A DNA stretch of 64,000 nt, taken from NCBI GenBank assembly GCA_963693315.1, contig OY856188.1, positions 95,847,745 through 95,911,744 on the forward strand, in the 5' to 3' direction. The translations under genes were made by a program, and so were the position numbers. The notes under the pieces are model-generated. The model was not told the origin of the DNA. It searched no databases and saw only the letters and a program-made list of their open reading frames with translations. The stretch is from Diogma glabrata (lineage: Eukaryota > Arthropoda > Insecta > Diptera > Cylindrotomidae). This document shows, in pieces, positions 10,531-23,575 of the stretch. Each line of letters begins with the position of its first letter. The first letter of the stretch is position 1.

Positions 10531-13500
10531 AGAGGTCGCGCACCCACTATACCTTGCCACCAGCTCGATTGAGCCAAGGTTTTTTTCCGACCTACTTCCT
10601 TACAAAAAATGTTCACAAAAAAATTAAACGAATTAATTCTCGTGCCTTTATTACCACCCAAGTTCAAAACACCACCCACTTAAAATTTTAAATACGTTAA
10701 TCCATCATGATATAAAACCAAACAAATAATATTGACAACAACATAATGAGTAAAATATTAATGAAAAAATAAACTAAGTAGTGGTAACTTTTTGTGATTT
10801 GGGCAATCACGCCCGCTAGTTCGTGCACTTTCAATTGAATTGAAGTCTAGTTAGAAATATTCAATTCATGAATCACCAACTCAACTATCTCAACCAACTC
10901 AAAGCATCAAACCGAACTAAACTTCACTATTCTACCAAACTCAATATTCTAAAAACTAACTGACTGACATAAAAAAACACATATTTAATTAATTTCCCAT
11001 GGCACGAGCCAAAAAGAACATCGTCAGTATTTTTTTTTTTTAGTATTTTTGTTATTTCTTTTTAGTTTTTCCATAATTAAGCGAAAGAAAAAGAAAAAAA
11101 AATTAATACTGTGGAGGTATGATTGAATAATAATCCGACTCGGAAACTATAACTATTATAACTATTCGGAAATTTAAAATAGCATATGATTGAAAGTATT
11201 TTTCGAACATTTCTTTCGGAAATATTTTCAAATCCATTTTGCTTGTCGGAAATTTATATTTGACGTTTTGTGGTAAATTATATTAAGTTATACGTTATGT
11301 TTTTTTATATATATTATTTTTACATTTGTTTAATAAACATTTTACAATGGAAAAGCTATCCATAATCATAAAAAAACTAAACTCGCCATTTAAACTATAT
11401 ATTTTATCAATATCAACACAAAACAAATGATAAGTACGAATATTAAAAGGTTTTGACATTTTTAAAATCTGTACTAAATGGGTGCGTTTACATGAGAATC
11501 GAAAATATTACGAAAACATTTCAATCATACCTCGGAAAAAATTTGTCGTAGTATTTTCGATTCGTATAAAAAATTCCGATCACGTTCAATCATACCATAT
11601 CAGGCTTCCGGAAAGGCTCAGATGTACTTCGGAATGTTTTAAATAAGTGTGTTCCTACACAAGTATATTATTTATCATATAAGAAACTGCTATTTATATA
11701 ATTTTTTTTCTTCTAACATTTTTAAATATTAACTACAACAGCAAATTTTATCTGCTGGAATAATTCAGATGCATTCCCATTTTTAATTTTTTTATGTTTA
11801 AATTATTTTCGATTTGCACTGTACAAAAAAATGGCTAATAAACTTAACTAACTTGTTAATTTTACTATAAATTCAATAGGATTTATCTAATTAAACCATT
11901 CGGCTAATTATTTAATTCTAACAGATTTTATTTACAATAATACAAAATTGTTAATAGCACAACACCTGTAATAAAGAATCCTGTTCTTTTCGCTACACAT
12001 AAAAAAAATGGTGTAACTAAATGTTAGTTTTCAACTCCTAATTATTTAAAAGAATTTATTGATTAAATTAGTATATAAGAAAATGCAACACTGGCCTACA
12101 GTTAACCAAATTAAGTCCTATTTAAATAAATTGACTAATGGTGAACATTATGACATTCCGCTTTTAAATTCTTTAAATTAATTTATTGATTAAATGAAAA
12201 TAACATTTAATTAAATTCTCGTTTAAACTTTAACTAATTGTGTGTATTTCTTGTTATTGTTTTTCATCTGTATTCACAAACTGAATTGTCACACATTTTA
12301 TATCAGAGATAACAGTCTTGTACACTTGTACAAGTATTTAAGAAAAAAATTAATGAAAACGCAAGAGAAAAAAATGTGACAAAAAACTCATTGACCAAAG
12401 AACTTATTCTTGGGTTTTTACCAATCCACTTGCTTTCAAGATTTTCGCAAAAAATGATTTCAAATGATCACTGTTTTTAATCAATTACTACTGACAATAA
12501 AACTGGAATACATTTGTGTTGCAACCCGAGACGAATTCCGTCAGGCACGATGAATTTTAGCAGTACCAGTAACTATGAATATTGGCATCCAATTTACAAT
12601 TTAATCAAGTGCCTATATTTACTAAGTGCCTTAATTTAATCTAGAGCTCTATTTTTTCAAAATTCTTTTTATTTTTATAAGTTTTGTACTTTGGACAACA
12701 AAAAACACAAATTACTTAAACATTTTGTTCATAAAAAGTGAAGTTATCAATTGTAATTATGCTGCAAATATATCACCCGACTAGAAATTTAAAATGTATT
12801 TTGCTTCCTTGTAACAAAAGCTTAGAAAAAAATTTAATTTATCAATCGCTATTCTTGCCAAACAAGAACTACGATTAAACTTTATTAATGTTTATTTACT
12901 TCATCAAAACCATTTTTTTTTTGTTCATTCTAAACCTAAAGAATACTTAATCACCGAGAACAATCGGGTTTCAACAAACCAATTAATCATAACTTTTCTG
13001 TTTCTCAATTCATCTGTCATTTTAATTTAAATTTAGACATTTCTAAAAAAAAAATTATAAATAATTAAACGATTTTTATGTTTTGAAACTTAATAGTTTC
13101 ATCAAGTTGTCACCTTAAATCCCGTAATCCAATTCAGGAAGAATTTCAATATAACTCGTTTTCCTTTATTTTCTTTTATAAAATATCGCGATTTCATTTC
13201 TTTTCATCTCCGTATTTCTTATTTATTATTACGTTTTATTTTTTAGGAAAATTATCATTAAAATTACAAGATATAAAAAATTTTGGTTGGCTTGTCTTAG
13301 GCAAAGAAAAACAAGTAAAAGAAAAACAAACTGAAAATGATTTATGTTTTTTTAGTTTTTTACAAGAACCATATTTTACAAAAGAAACGTTGAGGAAAAT
13401 AACAAAAAAAAATAATGAAAAGAAGGAAAATGAAAGGAAAATTGCTAAGAGTTTTGTTTTCATTATAATGGTCTGTCTGTTTTCCTTATTATGTTATAGG

Positions 13501-15985
13501 AATTATTTTATTTTTATTCAAATACAAATGCCTTCATTCAATTACTAAGTGGGAGTGTTGCTTGAATTTGTTTAATTTTTAACCTGAGTGTAGTTGTCGG
13601 GTTTTAGTATAATCAGGATGATAACTCAATTTTCCAAAATATTGTTGGTTTTATTTTATTAATTTTTAACAAAATTCAATTTCCTGTGTTAAATTTGAAT
13701 ATACTTTGATATTTAAAAAGTTTACTGAAAAAAAGGATTCCGGAGATTGGTCTCATTTGGAACAAAATTAATTTTAAGGCTGCGACTATTTTACTTCGCT
13801 ATTTACACAAACACTAGAGGCACATACAATAAACGTGGTTAATTTTTTATTCCATGTGCTTCGTTGATCTGAATATTGTGTGTTCACGAGTTCTAATTGC
13901 ATCTTAAGAGATTTAAATACATCTCCGAAAATTTTAAGAGATCTTTAAAGATCAACAAAGATCTTAATATGTCCCAAATTAGAAATCAGTAAAGATCAAA
14001 TTTGGTTTTTTGCACGCAATCCTATGGTTAGCTGCCATTAACCTCGATTTGACCACATTCTTCCTTGGCAAACTCCGAAACATGGCAATTGCCTGGGGTT
14101 TTGTCAATTGTGACGAACCCTGATCCTGATAGTGCAATCACTATTAGAAACATTAATGGAACTGTATGCCTGGCCAAAATATAATACCAACATTAACCAG
14201 TAAACAGATTTAAATAATAAAGGACCATGGATTCTGACGACCCTTAAGAATGGAGGAATCTAAACTGTCACACATACTACTTTAACATATGTTCATTAAA
14301 TGTTAAAACATAACTTGAAATATTTCACTAACCCCATTAGTTCATGTTTGATCCCAATCTGTACCTTCTTCCTCCCTAGCCAATCATACGGAGTAGCCTA
14401 TAGCACTTATAATAACAATAGTTGCACCATGGTATATTAAACAATATTTATGCCTGTGTAAAGACAGTTGATAGATAGCTGAATAATAGAAAGAATTGTT
14501 ACACTACTGATGATGACAATATAAATGTCGTGATTGCTATTTGCCGCTCGTTTTTATCAAGGTTGTTGGTATTTTTGCCCCAAAGTTTATTGATGGAAAC
14601 AAAGACAACGACGAGTTTTATTTATCTCAATGTAATAATGTTGAATTTCTTATTGAATTTATTTTCGGTAATTATGATAAAGAATATAATTATAATTAAA
14701 ACAGTTGTGTTCATGTTCTTATTTTAATTTTGAGGAAATCATTTCTAGCGGAAATAGTACAATAAAAACCACATAAATATAAAAAGGTGGCTCAATTGTA
14801 TGAATATCAATCTATATTTTTATATACAAAAAAAATTCACTTCTAGCTCAAATGAATAATAGTTAAACTATTACATATAGCTGAGTCATATTAGGTTTAT
14901 AACGATGCTAGTTCAGGTAGTTTCAAACACATTGTATTTGGAAACTAGATAGAGTTTTGGATCGAATACTACATTCGAACTATCATGCATTAACAGAAAT
15001 CTCAGATTGGATTGTATGATGGGCAGTACATTTTCCGGCTAGATGTCAGCCTCTGGGTCGTGATATTCTACCATCTCCGTTCTGAGCTTGCATGTACTGC
15101 TAATTATATACGGTTAATAACAAACAAAAAAAACTCAAAATTAAACCATTTAATGAAGAAGATACACTATTGTATACACTTCGACACTATGTTGACATCC
15201 AGTTACCTGAATGATCAGATGATGATGAGCATTCTTTTCAAACCCTCCCAGAACCTTATTTGATTTCCTCCATCCGAGGAAATCCCACTATTGCATGGAG
15301 CTCCGAAAAACCTTGAATCACATAATCAAAAAGAACTCTTATCCGGTCATTTCCACTTCACTATAACTATCTAGAAAAATGCCACGTTGCTATAAACAAA
15401 AACATTCAACCTAAACACTTTAATGTAAAAATTATCAAAAAAAGGTAGCTATTGAAAAATATCAATCGTTTATATATTTTGATTATCGAAATTATTAATT
15501 ATACATGTAAATAAATGTGGTCATAAATATATATAAATACCAATATATTATGAGCGAAAATGTAAAACGAGATTCTTAAAATAAACCTAATTATGTTCAT
15601 ACATGATTTGGTTACATAAATAGTAACATAAAGCATTTAAATATAACTATACATATTTTTAAAGTTCTAAAAAAATATCATGCAAGCTTAAAAGTACTAA
15701 TAATTTACATCAATTCAAACCCTATGGCGTTCCCGAGAAACAACTGAATATCTTAATTTCTATATGAAAAGAAATATGTATATAAAGAAAAACATAAAAT
15801 ATAAAAATTTATCTAACGTGCAAATATATACAGATATATAAATTAATAACAACGATGATTTAAAATAAATAAATACATATATATAAATGCATTCAAAACT
15901 AATCAGCTGGTTAATACGTTAATCCGTTACAAGAGTATCACAGTTTGTTATCAGAGTTCATCACAGATAAAACTTTATAGAACAA
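10531..15985. other. Long AT-rich noncoding stretch
   Basis: Six-frame reading shows only short low-complexity frames (for example 13236-13463 minus and 15012-15263 plus) without recognisable domains. Near 13900-14000 a few AAGATC-type motifs recur. No other structure was found by eye. Confidence 0.5.
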
Positions 15986-16336
15986 GAGCCCGCGACAGCC
16001 AGACCTTCGTTATTTTATAAAAGTTGAAAGTTTCTCTGCGCATACCCTCTACTCAGGTAGGAACGATAAGCGACATATGAAGTTTGGATCATAGTGGATT
16101 TGGCAGGGAGCAGGTAACAAAGGGGCCTCCAAAGTTTCGTGAAAGTATAAAAGCTAATTTTTTTATATATTCTTCGGGATAGTATTAGAAGTCACGTCAC
16201 CTATTGCCAGACACTTACTATCGTGGAATCCCCCTGCCAGATACCCTTAAGCTTTAAAGTTTGGTATGCGGGGGTATGCGCAGAGAAACTTTCAGCTTTT
16301 ATAAAATAACGAGGGTCTGGCCGTCGCGGGCTCTTA
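15986..16336. mobile_element. 350-bp MITE with about 65-bp terminal inverted repeats
   Basis: The left end starts AAGAGCCCGCGACAGCCAGA and continues to CTCTGCGCATACC near 16050. The reverse complement of the right end (from 16336) reads AAGAGCCCGCGACGGCCAGA and continues in step for about 65 bp. The interior has no open frame. A clear target duplication was not seen. Confidence 0.8.
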
Positions 16337-16720
16337 GTCTATTAACAAAAGTACAAGTATTTTTTTATCTCTGTTTAGTAATTTATCACAACATTAACAG
16401 GAAACATCAACACCTTTCCAGAAAATTATAACAAATCCTAAATTAATAAAATTTAGTGAAAAGACGAAAAACTAAGCAAACTACTCTTAAGCCTCTCCAT
16501 TTAGCGTTTCGAGAAAATATTACAAAATCCAAAATTCATATTTCTTTCAAAATTCCAAATTTATTATGAAATCAAAAATTTAAACTTTTTTTCAAAATTC
16601 TAAAAATATTCCAAAAATTATTTCAAAATCAAAGATAGAAATTTTTTTCAAAATTCTTAAAATATTGCAAAATTTATAATAAAATCAAAAATAAAATTCT
16701 TTCCCAATATTCTTAAAATA
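16337..16720. mobile_element. Truncated arm of a foldback element
   Basis: From 16337 to about 16530 the sequence is the reverse complement of 18360-18590 (shared block CTCGAAACGCTAAAT and its flanks). From 16530 to 16720 it is an A-rich array matching the right-arm array of the next element. It ends abruptly where the 16722 element begins, as if an earlier copy lost its outer terminus. Confidence 0.6.
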
Positions 16721-17399
16721 TTACTTCGGTCTGAAAGACCTAAGTATTACATTCATGAGCCAAAAGTGAAGTTCTTAACCACACTTTTTTGGAATTTCTC
16801 GACGTTTTAGGACCTCCTGATTCTAAAAAAGCAAAAAAAAAATGTCTGTGTGTCTGTCGGCCGGCCGGCCGACCGTCCGTCATTACCTACGCTGCAGGGA
16901 AAACCGCTCGAGGGATTTCCAAATTTTTTTTCCTAAAAATAGATATACTTAAGAGGCAGGTCCGAATGGACGCTGTGTCCGATAACTATACCGGAAGTGT
17001 GTCAAAAAAAACATTAAGTGTGTCAAAAACAGCAAATTTTCATATCTTTAGCTTAAAAAACGTTCATTTTAAGTAATTACGAGTGGGAACATTAAATTTG
17101 GAGAAATCTTGATAGTAGGGATTGGTATGTGTGATCAAAAACTGCAACTATTGCATTATAAGTTTGTCAAAAATTTGTTGTCAAGTGTGTCAAAAGAAAG
17201 ATTTTTATTTATTTTTTTACCCAATTTTTTGGAAAAAAATAAAATTATTTATTTGTTTGAAATGAAATTTTATTATTATTATTGAGAATTATGGCATTAT
17301 AAGTTTGTCAAAAAAATAATGTCAAGTGTGTTAAAAAATGATTTCATTTTTTTTTAGCCAATTTTTTTGGAAAAAAAATGTAGCTGTTTTTATGGTAAA

Positions 17400-18365
17400 T
17401 GAAATTGGACATGGAAATTTTTGAATTTGTTATAGTTTTTGAAATATTTTTGGAATTTTGAAAAAGTTTGTATTGTTGATTTTGTAATAATTTTGGCAAT
17501 ATTTTTAGAATTTTGGAAAAATGTAGCTGTTTTTATGACGTAAATGTAATTGCAAATGAAATTGGACATGCAAATTTTTAAATTTGTTATAATTTTTTAA
17601 ATATTTTTGGAATTTTGAAAAAGTTTGTATTGTTGATTTTGTAATAATTTTTGCAATATTTTTAGAATTTTGGAAAAAGTTTCAATTTTTGATTTTGTAA
17701 GAATTTTTGGAATATTTTTAGAATTTTGAAAAATTTTAAATTTTTGATTTTAGTATAATTTTTATGATTTTGGAATAAGTTTCAAGTTTTGATATTGTTA
17801 TAATTTTTGCAATATATTTAGAGTTTTGGAAAATGTTTGAATTTTTAGAATTTTCGGAATATTATTAGAATTTAGAAAAAGTTTAAATATTCGGTTTTAT
17901 TCCAATTTTCGGAATATATTTAGAATTTTGAAAAAAGTTTCAATTTTTGAATTTTTAAGAATTTTCGGAATATTGCTAGAATTTAGAAAAAGTTAAAATT
18001 TTTGATTTTATTCTAATTTTTGGAATATTTTTAGAACTTTGAAAAAAAAAATAGAAGTTTTTAAATTTAATATACAAATTTTTAGAATTTTGAAAAAAGT
18101 TTGAATTTTTGATTTTGTAAGAATTTTTGATTTTGTAAGAATTTTTGGAATATTTTTGGAATTTTTAAAATTTTAATGTTTTGATTTTATTATAATTTTT
18201 ATAATTTTGGAGAAAGTTACATTTTTTGATTTTGTTATAATTTTTGCAATATTTTTGGAATTTTTGAAAAAAGTTTTAATCTGTGATTTTGTAATAATTT
18301 TTGAAATATTTTTAGAATTTTGTTTGAAAAAAGTTTAAATTTTTTATTTCACAATATTTTTGGAA
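17400..18365. repeat. Left-arm array of about 54-bp T-rich units
   Basis: About 18 units of the form TTTTGGAATTTTGAAAAAG, TTTCAATTTTTGATTTTGTA and AGAATTTTTGGAATATTTTT, with indels. The same unit appears inverted at 16530-16720 and 18720-19050. Confidence 0.85.
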
Positions 18366-18719
18366 GAAATGAAAGAAATATGAATTTGTGATTTTGAAAT
18401 ATTTTCTCGAAACGCTAAATTGCGAGGTTTTTGAGTAGTTTGCTGATTTTATAATCTTTTCACTGAATTATGTTAATATAATGGTCTGTTATAATTTTCC
18501 AACAACGTATTGATGTTTCGTGTTAGTTTTGTAATACATATGTAAATAGAGATAAAAAATAATTGTACTTTAACAAAAAGATATGTTTGATATACATCGC
18601 TGCCCAAAACTAAAAACCATGTCCTCATAAAAGTTTTTTGCCGAAAACTATATCAAAATCCTTAACCCAGACTGAAGTCTTGATATCTCAGAGCTTGAGA
18701 TTTCAGCCCCTCCATATTT

Positions 18720-19055
18720 TTTAACTAAATTCTAACAAAATAAAAAACACAAACTTTTTTAAAAATTCCAAAAAATATAATAAAACCAAAAAACTAGACT
18801 TTTTCAAAATCTAAAAATATTCCGAAAATTTTTCCAACTCAAAACATTGAAACTATTTTCAAAATCCCAAAAATAATCCAAAAATTATAACAAAAACACA
18901 AACTTTTTTAAAAATTCCACAAATATTCCAAAAATTATAATAAAACCAAAAATTTAAATTTTTTCAAAATTCTAAGTATTTTCCGAAAATTCTTACAAAA
19001 TCAAAAATTGAAACTTCCTTCAAAATCCTAAAAATATTACAAAAATTTAAAAAAT
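18720..19055. repeat. Right-arm array of about 54-bp A-rich units
   Basis: Inverted counterpart of the 17400-18365 array, about six units, leading into the right terminal inverted repeat. Confidence 0.85.
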
Positions 19056-19423
19056 CAAAAACGTCCATGTCCAATTTGCATGTTCAATTACATTTCATGT
19101 CATACAAATAATTAATTTTATTTTTATCTAAAAAATTGGGTAAAAAACAATATTTTTTTTGACAAACTTGAAATGCAATAATCTAGTTTTTGGTCTCATA
19201 TACCAATCCCGACCATCAAAATTTCTCAATATTCAATGTTACTAGTAATTATCACATTGAACGTTTTTTATGCAGAAAATATGCGGCCGGCTGGCAGGCA
19301 GACACACATTGTTTTTTTTAGAATCAGTAAGTCCTGAAACGTCAAGAAATGTCAAAAAAGTGGGGGTAGGAATTTCACTTTTTTCTCTAGAATGTAATGT
19401 AGTGGTCTTTCAGACCGAAGTAA

Positions 19424-19903
19424 CTATGCATAATCCAATTTTTTTGTTGTTCTGCTATTGTTTGTTTTGTCGTTTCTAATTACAAAATTAAACGTTTTTT
19501 ATTTTTCGTTAGATTTTATACATCATTAAAAACATGCAAAATCTATACGAACACTACTGCCATTTTTTCTAATACGCTTTCAAATGATTTTACTTTCAAT
19601 AAAACGACACATTTAGTTATCAGTTAACTACACCAAATTTTCTAACAGTCCTATTTTAACTTAGCTACAACTTAAATATTCTAATTTAATTAAGGAAAAA
19701 GAAAATTCCACAAAAATAAAGAAAATCACAATACTTGTTAGAACAATTAAAACTAAAAATAAAAATTAAATCATCCCTAAGTAATTTGCGATTATTCTCG
19801 AACAGACTGCCTCTTTATATATTTAAAAAACTAAGAAAAAAAGCGAACGGAAAGAAATGAAAAAGAAACAACCATTGAATTGATTGTGTGTAATGAGAAA
19901 GAG
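19424..19903. other. AT-rich stretch, no feature recognised
   Basis: No coding frame or repeat identified. Confidence 0.5.
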
Positions 19904-20074
19904 AAAAATCGATAAGAAATCATATCGACAATATCGAATCGGTAAATGAGAGTGGAGTTATTTCAGATATAACAGATATAACTGATATGTCAGATATAAC
20001 GAAAAATCGATAAGAAATCATATCGACAATATCGAGTCGGTAAATGAGAGTGGAGTTATTTCAGATATAACTAT
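19904..20074. repeat. Tandem duplication, about 96-bp period
   Basis: The segment from AAAAATCGATAAGAAATCAT to GTGGAGTTATTTCAGATATA occurs twice, starting near 19904 and 20000, with one substitution (GAATCGG versus GAGTCGG). Short ATATAACAGATATAACTGAT repeats lie between the copies. Confidence 0.85.
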
Positions 20075-20078
20075 TCGG

Positions 20079-20265
20079 TACAAAGTTTGCTACCACATTT
20101 ATATTTTTTATTAATGGGGGTGGAAATTTGTTTTAGAAAACTATAGTGAACTGTTGAATTTGACAGTAGCAGACAAATTTTTGTCGGAAAAGGTTCTCCT
20201 CGTTTTCTAAAACAAATTTCCACCCCTATTAAAAGAAAACAAAATTGTGGTATTAAGTTTACAAG
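20079..20265. mobile_element. Hairpin MITE, about 190 bp
   Basis: Arms at 20079-20142 and 20202-20265 pair over more than 50 bp. GGGGTGGAAATTTGTTTTAG with AAAAC and TACCACA are shared. The loop is about 60 bp and no coding potential is seen. Confidence 0.8.
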
Positions 20266-21900
20266 ACCCCAGACAATCGTCATGTTTCGGTGTTTGCCGA
20301 GCAAAAAACTGCTGAATTGAGGCAGATATGACAGATTAAAAAAATGTCGTACTCGTCAAGGACAGGCACCTCACGAAGTATAATATATGTAGTAGTCATC
20401 GAAAGAAAGGAGTGAGGGCCTGCTGACTATAAGAAACCAGTATTTTCCAATAAACCCACCAATTTCTCCAATCCTTAAAAAACCAGCTTACCAGAAAAAT
20501 AGTTATATAAAAAACAAAATGAAAAAAAACCATTCTCTATTATCAATTGAAAAACATTTAAAGAGTTTTCTTTTTTTTACGATTTGCCTGCTCAATATGT
20601 ATAATTTGTGCTATTTTTGTGTTTTTCTTAAATATAATTGAAAATAACAACAAAACAAAATTTAATTGGTTTGGGGTTTTCCTTTTCTTTTTTTGTTTAT
20701 TTTGTTGGAAAATTCATTTAATTTTAAAATTAATTAATATTTTTTTTTTGTTTTTCTAAATTCCTTTGAGTTAAAAGAAAGGAGCATTTAAAATTAAAAA
20801 GAAAATTATTTATTTATTTATTTTTTGCAAAAAAAAAAATGATTAGAGATGGAGAAAAAAACAAAAAAAAGAAGAAGAAGAAGTAAATATAAATTTAAAT
20901 AGATAAAAAAAAAAATTTTCGTATTGTTCTTGCTATTTTTCCATTATAATTAATTTCTTTTTTCTTTCCTTTTTAATTTTCTAATTTTAATTAATTACTT
21001 AAAATGTTTGATGTTAGTTTGGGTTTGAGTAATGTTACAATTGAAAATAGATTAAATTTTGATTAAAATGGCTAAAATTAAAATTTTAGATTTCAATTTT
21101 AGATTTTTGTTACGAGGGAAACAGAAATGTCTTTTTAAGAGTTGGTGGTTTGAATAAGCTAGCTCTATGGTAGTTAGTTTACAAGGTTCAAAATATTGCT
21201 TTTGTTATTCAAACTGTTCCAATTTATTTAAAGTCTATGGTAAATAATACTAAATTAATTCATTTTATTTTCCTGACGCTTTTTCTAATTGCTATTATTT
21301 TTGCTATTAAATAAAATAATTTTTTTACTTCTGTTATTATTGTCATGGACAATTAAATGAAATTAAAAATGAATTAAATTTAAAATAAAAAGTTATTAAG
21401 AAGAACAAATAAATGTACGAAGAACATAGTTATTTAGTAAGTTCCTCTATTATTGTTGTGCTTATTTTTTTTTTATTTTGAAAAGTAATCATAAAATAGA
21501 ATTGAAAACAATAAAGTTCTATTTGTGGATGTCATCATAATTTATTGTTATGCTTTGAAATATTATGGTTCAAGTTACAAGCTTCCTGGAAAAATTTTAT
21601 TTGTTTTTCAAAGCAAAAAAGGGTAAAATAGCAAAGTTGTTGATATTTATTTTTCTAGACATTTTAGATTAGTTTTATAAAGTTCAAAACAACAAAATAG
21701 ACTAATTTAGAAATAGTTTTGAGATTACTGTACAAGCAATAGGTGTATGATGGGATGTAGGTTATGAAATATGGATTCGTAAATATATAATGTTTTTTTC
21801 TGTAGATTTCGTAGATTACATTAGAAATTAGTAAGTAGTAGTCAAATGTTGTACTGTGATTAAAATGATCACTTTTACCCTACTTATATACTCTCTGGTA
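20266..21900. other. AT-rich stretch, no feature recognised
   Basis: Poly-A/poly-T tracts and a short GAAGAAGAAGAAG run at about 20870-20883. No open frame of interest. Confidence 0.5.
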
Positions 21901-21914
21901 GGTATTGATTTTAA

Positions 21915-22195
21915 GTATAGCTGTGTAAGGACTGCCTCTGAAAAGGTATTAAGGGATTAGGTAGCCATATCCCGGAGTAATTGTGAGGGCTAAAGATCCA
22001 CAAGGTACATACCACGTAGTATTTTGTGTATGCGATCCGAAGTGCTACCGAATAGGTGGGCTATAAAAGCCTCTGTGAGTCTATATCGTAGGGGAAATCT
22101 TGCTCGGGGTTAACCAAGATATCACTAAATAATGCCAATTTGCCAGCGCGGGAGTAATTATACTAAGTAAGTGCCCAAACTCAGTTTGCTGGGAC
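21915..22195 (-). mobile_element. LTR-like GC-richer block next to a gag relic
   Basis: This block has clearly higher GC than its surroundings and directly abuts a broken gypsy gag on the minus strand. It contains a possible TATA motif (TTTTATAGCC on the minus strand). The most economical reading is LTR or leader sequence joined to gag by a deletion, but no second copy in the window proves it. Confidence 0.3.
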
Positions 22196-22470
22196 CTGAT
22201 ACGCCCTGATAAAGGTCTGGAGTCTCAGACCAGAAGGGAGGAATTTTGAAAGCTACGTGATCAATTTGTTGCATAGTTGCAGAAGAAGTTGAAGCTTGAG
22301 ATTGTGCAAGGAACGTTGCAGGGGTTGGTGGAGGTAGTGTAGGATTAGAAGGAGAACCGCCATGGTTTAATCAAGCCAAAGCGGCGTCGGTCCGCTGAGC
22401 GACTAGTGACTCGAGCTGGTCTGCGGTGTACGTGAAAATGTTGGGTCTGGTAGAAGCAGCAGTTTCCTCA
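22196..22470 (-). pseudogene. Gypsy-type Gag N-terminus, broken
   Basis: On the minus strand the frame reads TRPNIFTYTADQLESLVAQR followed by DAALA, an in-frame TGA (about 22369-22371), then LNHGG, a Pro/Ser/Thr-rich linker and VAFKIPPFWSETPDL. The phrase (K)IPPFW is the start of the capsid region in a large group of arthropod Ty3-type Gag proteins, normally followed by an LWF-type motif. Here the match ends immediately after ETPDL, and unrelated sequence with a stop near 22150 follows. The same K(I/L)PPFW motif occurs in the gag at 32.6 kb. An upstream ATG at 22592 opens this frame, but the residues before TRPN look unrelated. It is a truncated relic with no function expected. Confidence 0.7.
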
Positions 22471-22599
22471 GCTTCTGGTGGACCTGCTGAAACTGCTGGG
22501 AACGATGCGTGGCAAAAAAGTCTTGTTGTGACGCGAACTAGGTAGAATAGTGTTGCAGCGAACCATATAGGAATTGTGGTATTGTGCCACAATTATAAT

Positions 22600-23376
22600 T
22601 ATGGAGGATGCCACTAACAATAAAAATAAACAAATAAATTCTCTAAACATGTATATTTTAAAATTTTTTAAAACAAAATGAATTTAGCAACTACTCTAAA
22701 TTTAGGAATAATTATATAATAATTTATAATATTTTAAAATTAATTAAATAATAAATTTGATACTTGTTACAGTTGAATCTGCTGTAAATTGTCGAATGGT
22801 CACCAATTTATAGCTGTGTTTCTATAATTTATAGTTGCATAGCAAATAATTCTTGATGACAATGAGATGAAATTAATTCCAACAACATATTTTTCTGTAT
22901 TAAATTCCAATTGTATCAGGATCCTTGAAGATTGTTATGATATCAATTTTGATGCTTTAGTTGAGTATCCGATATGCAAAGAAACGTTGATTGATATTAT
23001 TTGACCCCAATAAAATTTATTCCCAATTGTTTGATAAAACAAAAACAATTTTTTTTATAAATGGAGAACTATATTTAAGATCCAGGCTATACTATATTTA
23101 AGATTCAGATTTTCCTTATATTTATTATTTAGGTAAAGTAGTTTAATTTTGTACAGATCTTTAAGTTTTATAACAACAAAAGTTTTAACGAATAAAAAGC
23201 AAAATATGTTTAGAGAACTTTTATTGTAACACAAAATGAATTAGAAGATGTGTTAACTTTTTGAAGTGAAAACTTTTTTAGCCGCGTTATGAAATTTTCT
23301 ATGGAGTAAAATTTGAATATTCGCGTCATCAAGTTTTATATGCATTTTTGAAGAACAATAGTAGTTTAATCAATGA
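22600..23376. other. AT-rich stretch, no feature recognised
   Basis: No domain, repeat or RNA gene seen. Confidence 0.5.
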
Positions 23377-23475
23377 GTGAATAATGAAGTAGTTTATTCT
23401 CAAGCAAAAGTTTAAAATTCGAGCGAGGCACGAGCGAGAATTTTAATTTGCCAGAGAATAAAATTCATTATTCAC
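23377..23475. mobile_element. Hairpin MITE, about 99 bp
   Basis: GTGAATAATGAA at the left pairs with TTCATTATTCAC at the right. The stem continues through TTTATTCTC/GAGAATAAA and AAAATTC/GAATTTT around a small GAGCGAGGCACGAGC loop. Confidence 0.8.
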
Positions 23476-23537
23476 GAATCGATTACAATACTTTATTCTC
23501 TAACAAAGAATTGTGTATTATAAAAAATAAAAACATT

Positions 23538-23575
23538 TCTTCAATTAAAACAATAAACCTTTATTGTTTTAATTG
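23538..23575. repeat. Perfect 17-18-bp stem hairpin
   Basis: TCAATTAAAACAATAAA, CC, then TTTATTGTTTTAATTGA. No T-run of terminator type is needed or expected in this eukaryotic context. Confidence 0.8.

Larger units (their letters stand above)
16722..19423. mobile_element. Foldback transposon with long inverted repeats and self-complementary tips
   Basis: Both ends begin TTACTTCGGTCTGAAAGACC when read inward (16721-16740, and 19403-19423 on the minus strand). Similarity between the arms continues for several hundred bp, including TGATTCTAAAAAA, a TGTCTG/GGCCGGC patch, AAAAACGTTCA, GGATTGGTAT and ACCCAATTTTTT, and into an array of about 54-bp repeats in each arm. Each tip is itself a hairpin (GGTCT-GAA-AGACC). 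No transposase frame is present, so it is non-autonomous. The layout is like FB or Galileo foldback elements, but no family assignment is possible from structure alone. Confidence 0.75.

Noticed and set aside
16840..16890. GGCCGGCCGGCCGACCG block as a CpG island or promoter
   Set aside because: It lies within the arm of the foldback element, with a counterpart in the other arm.
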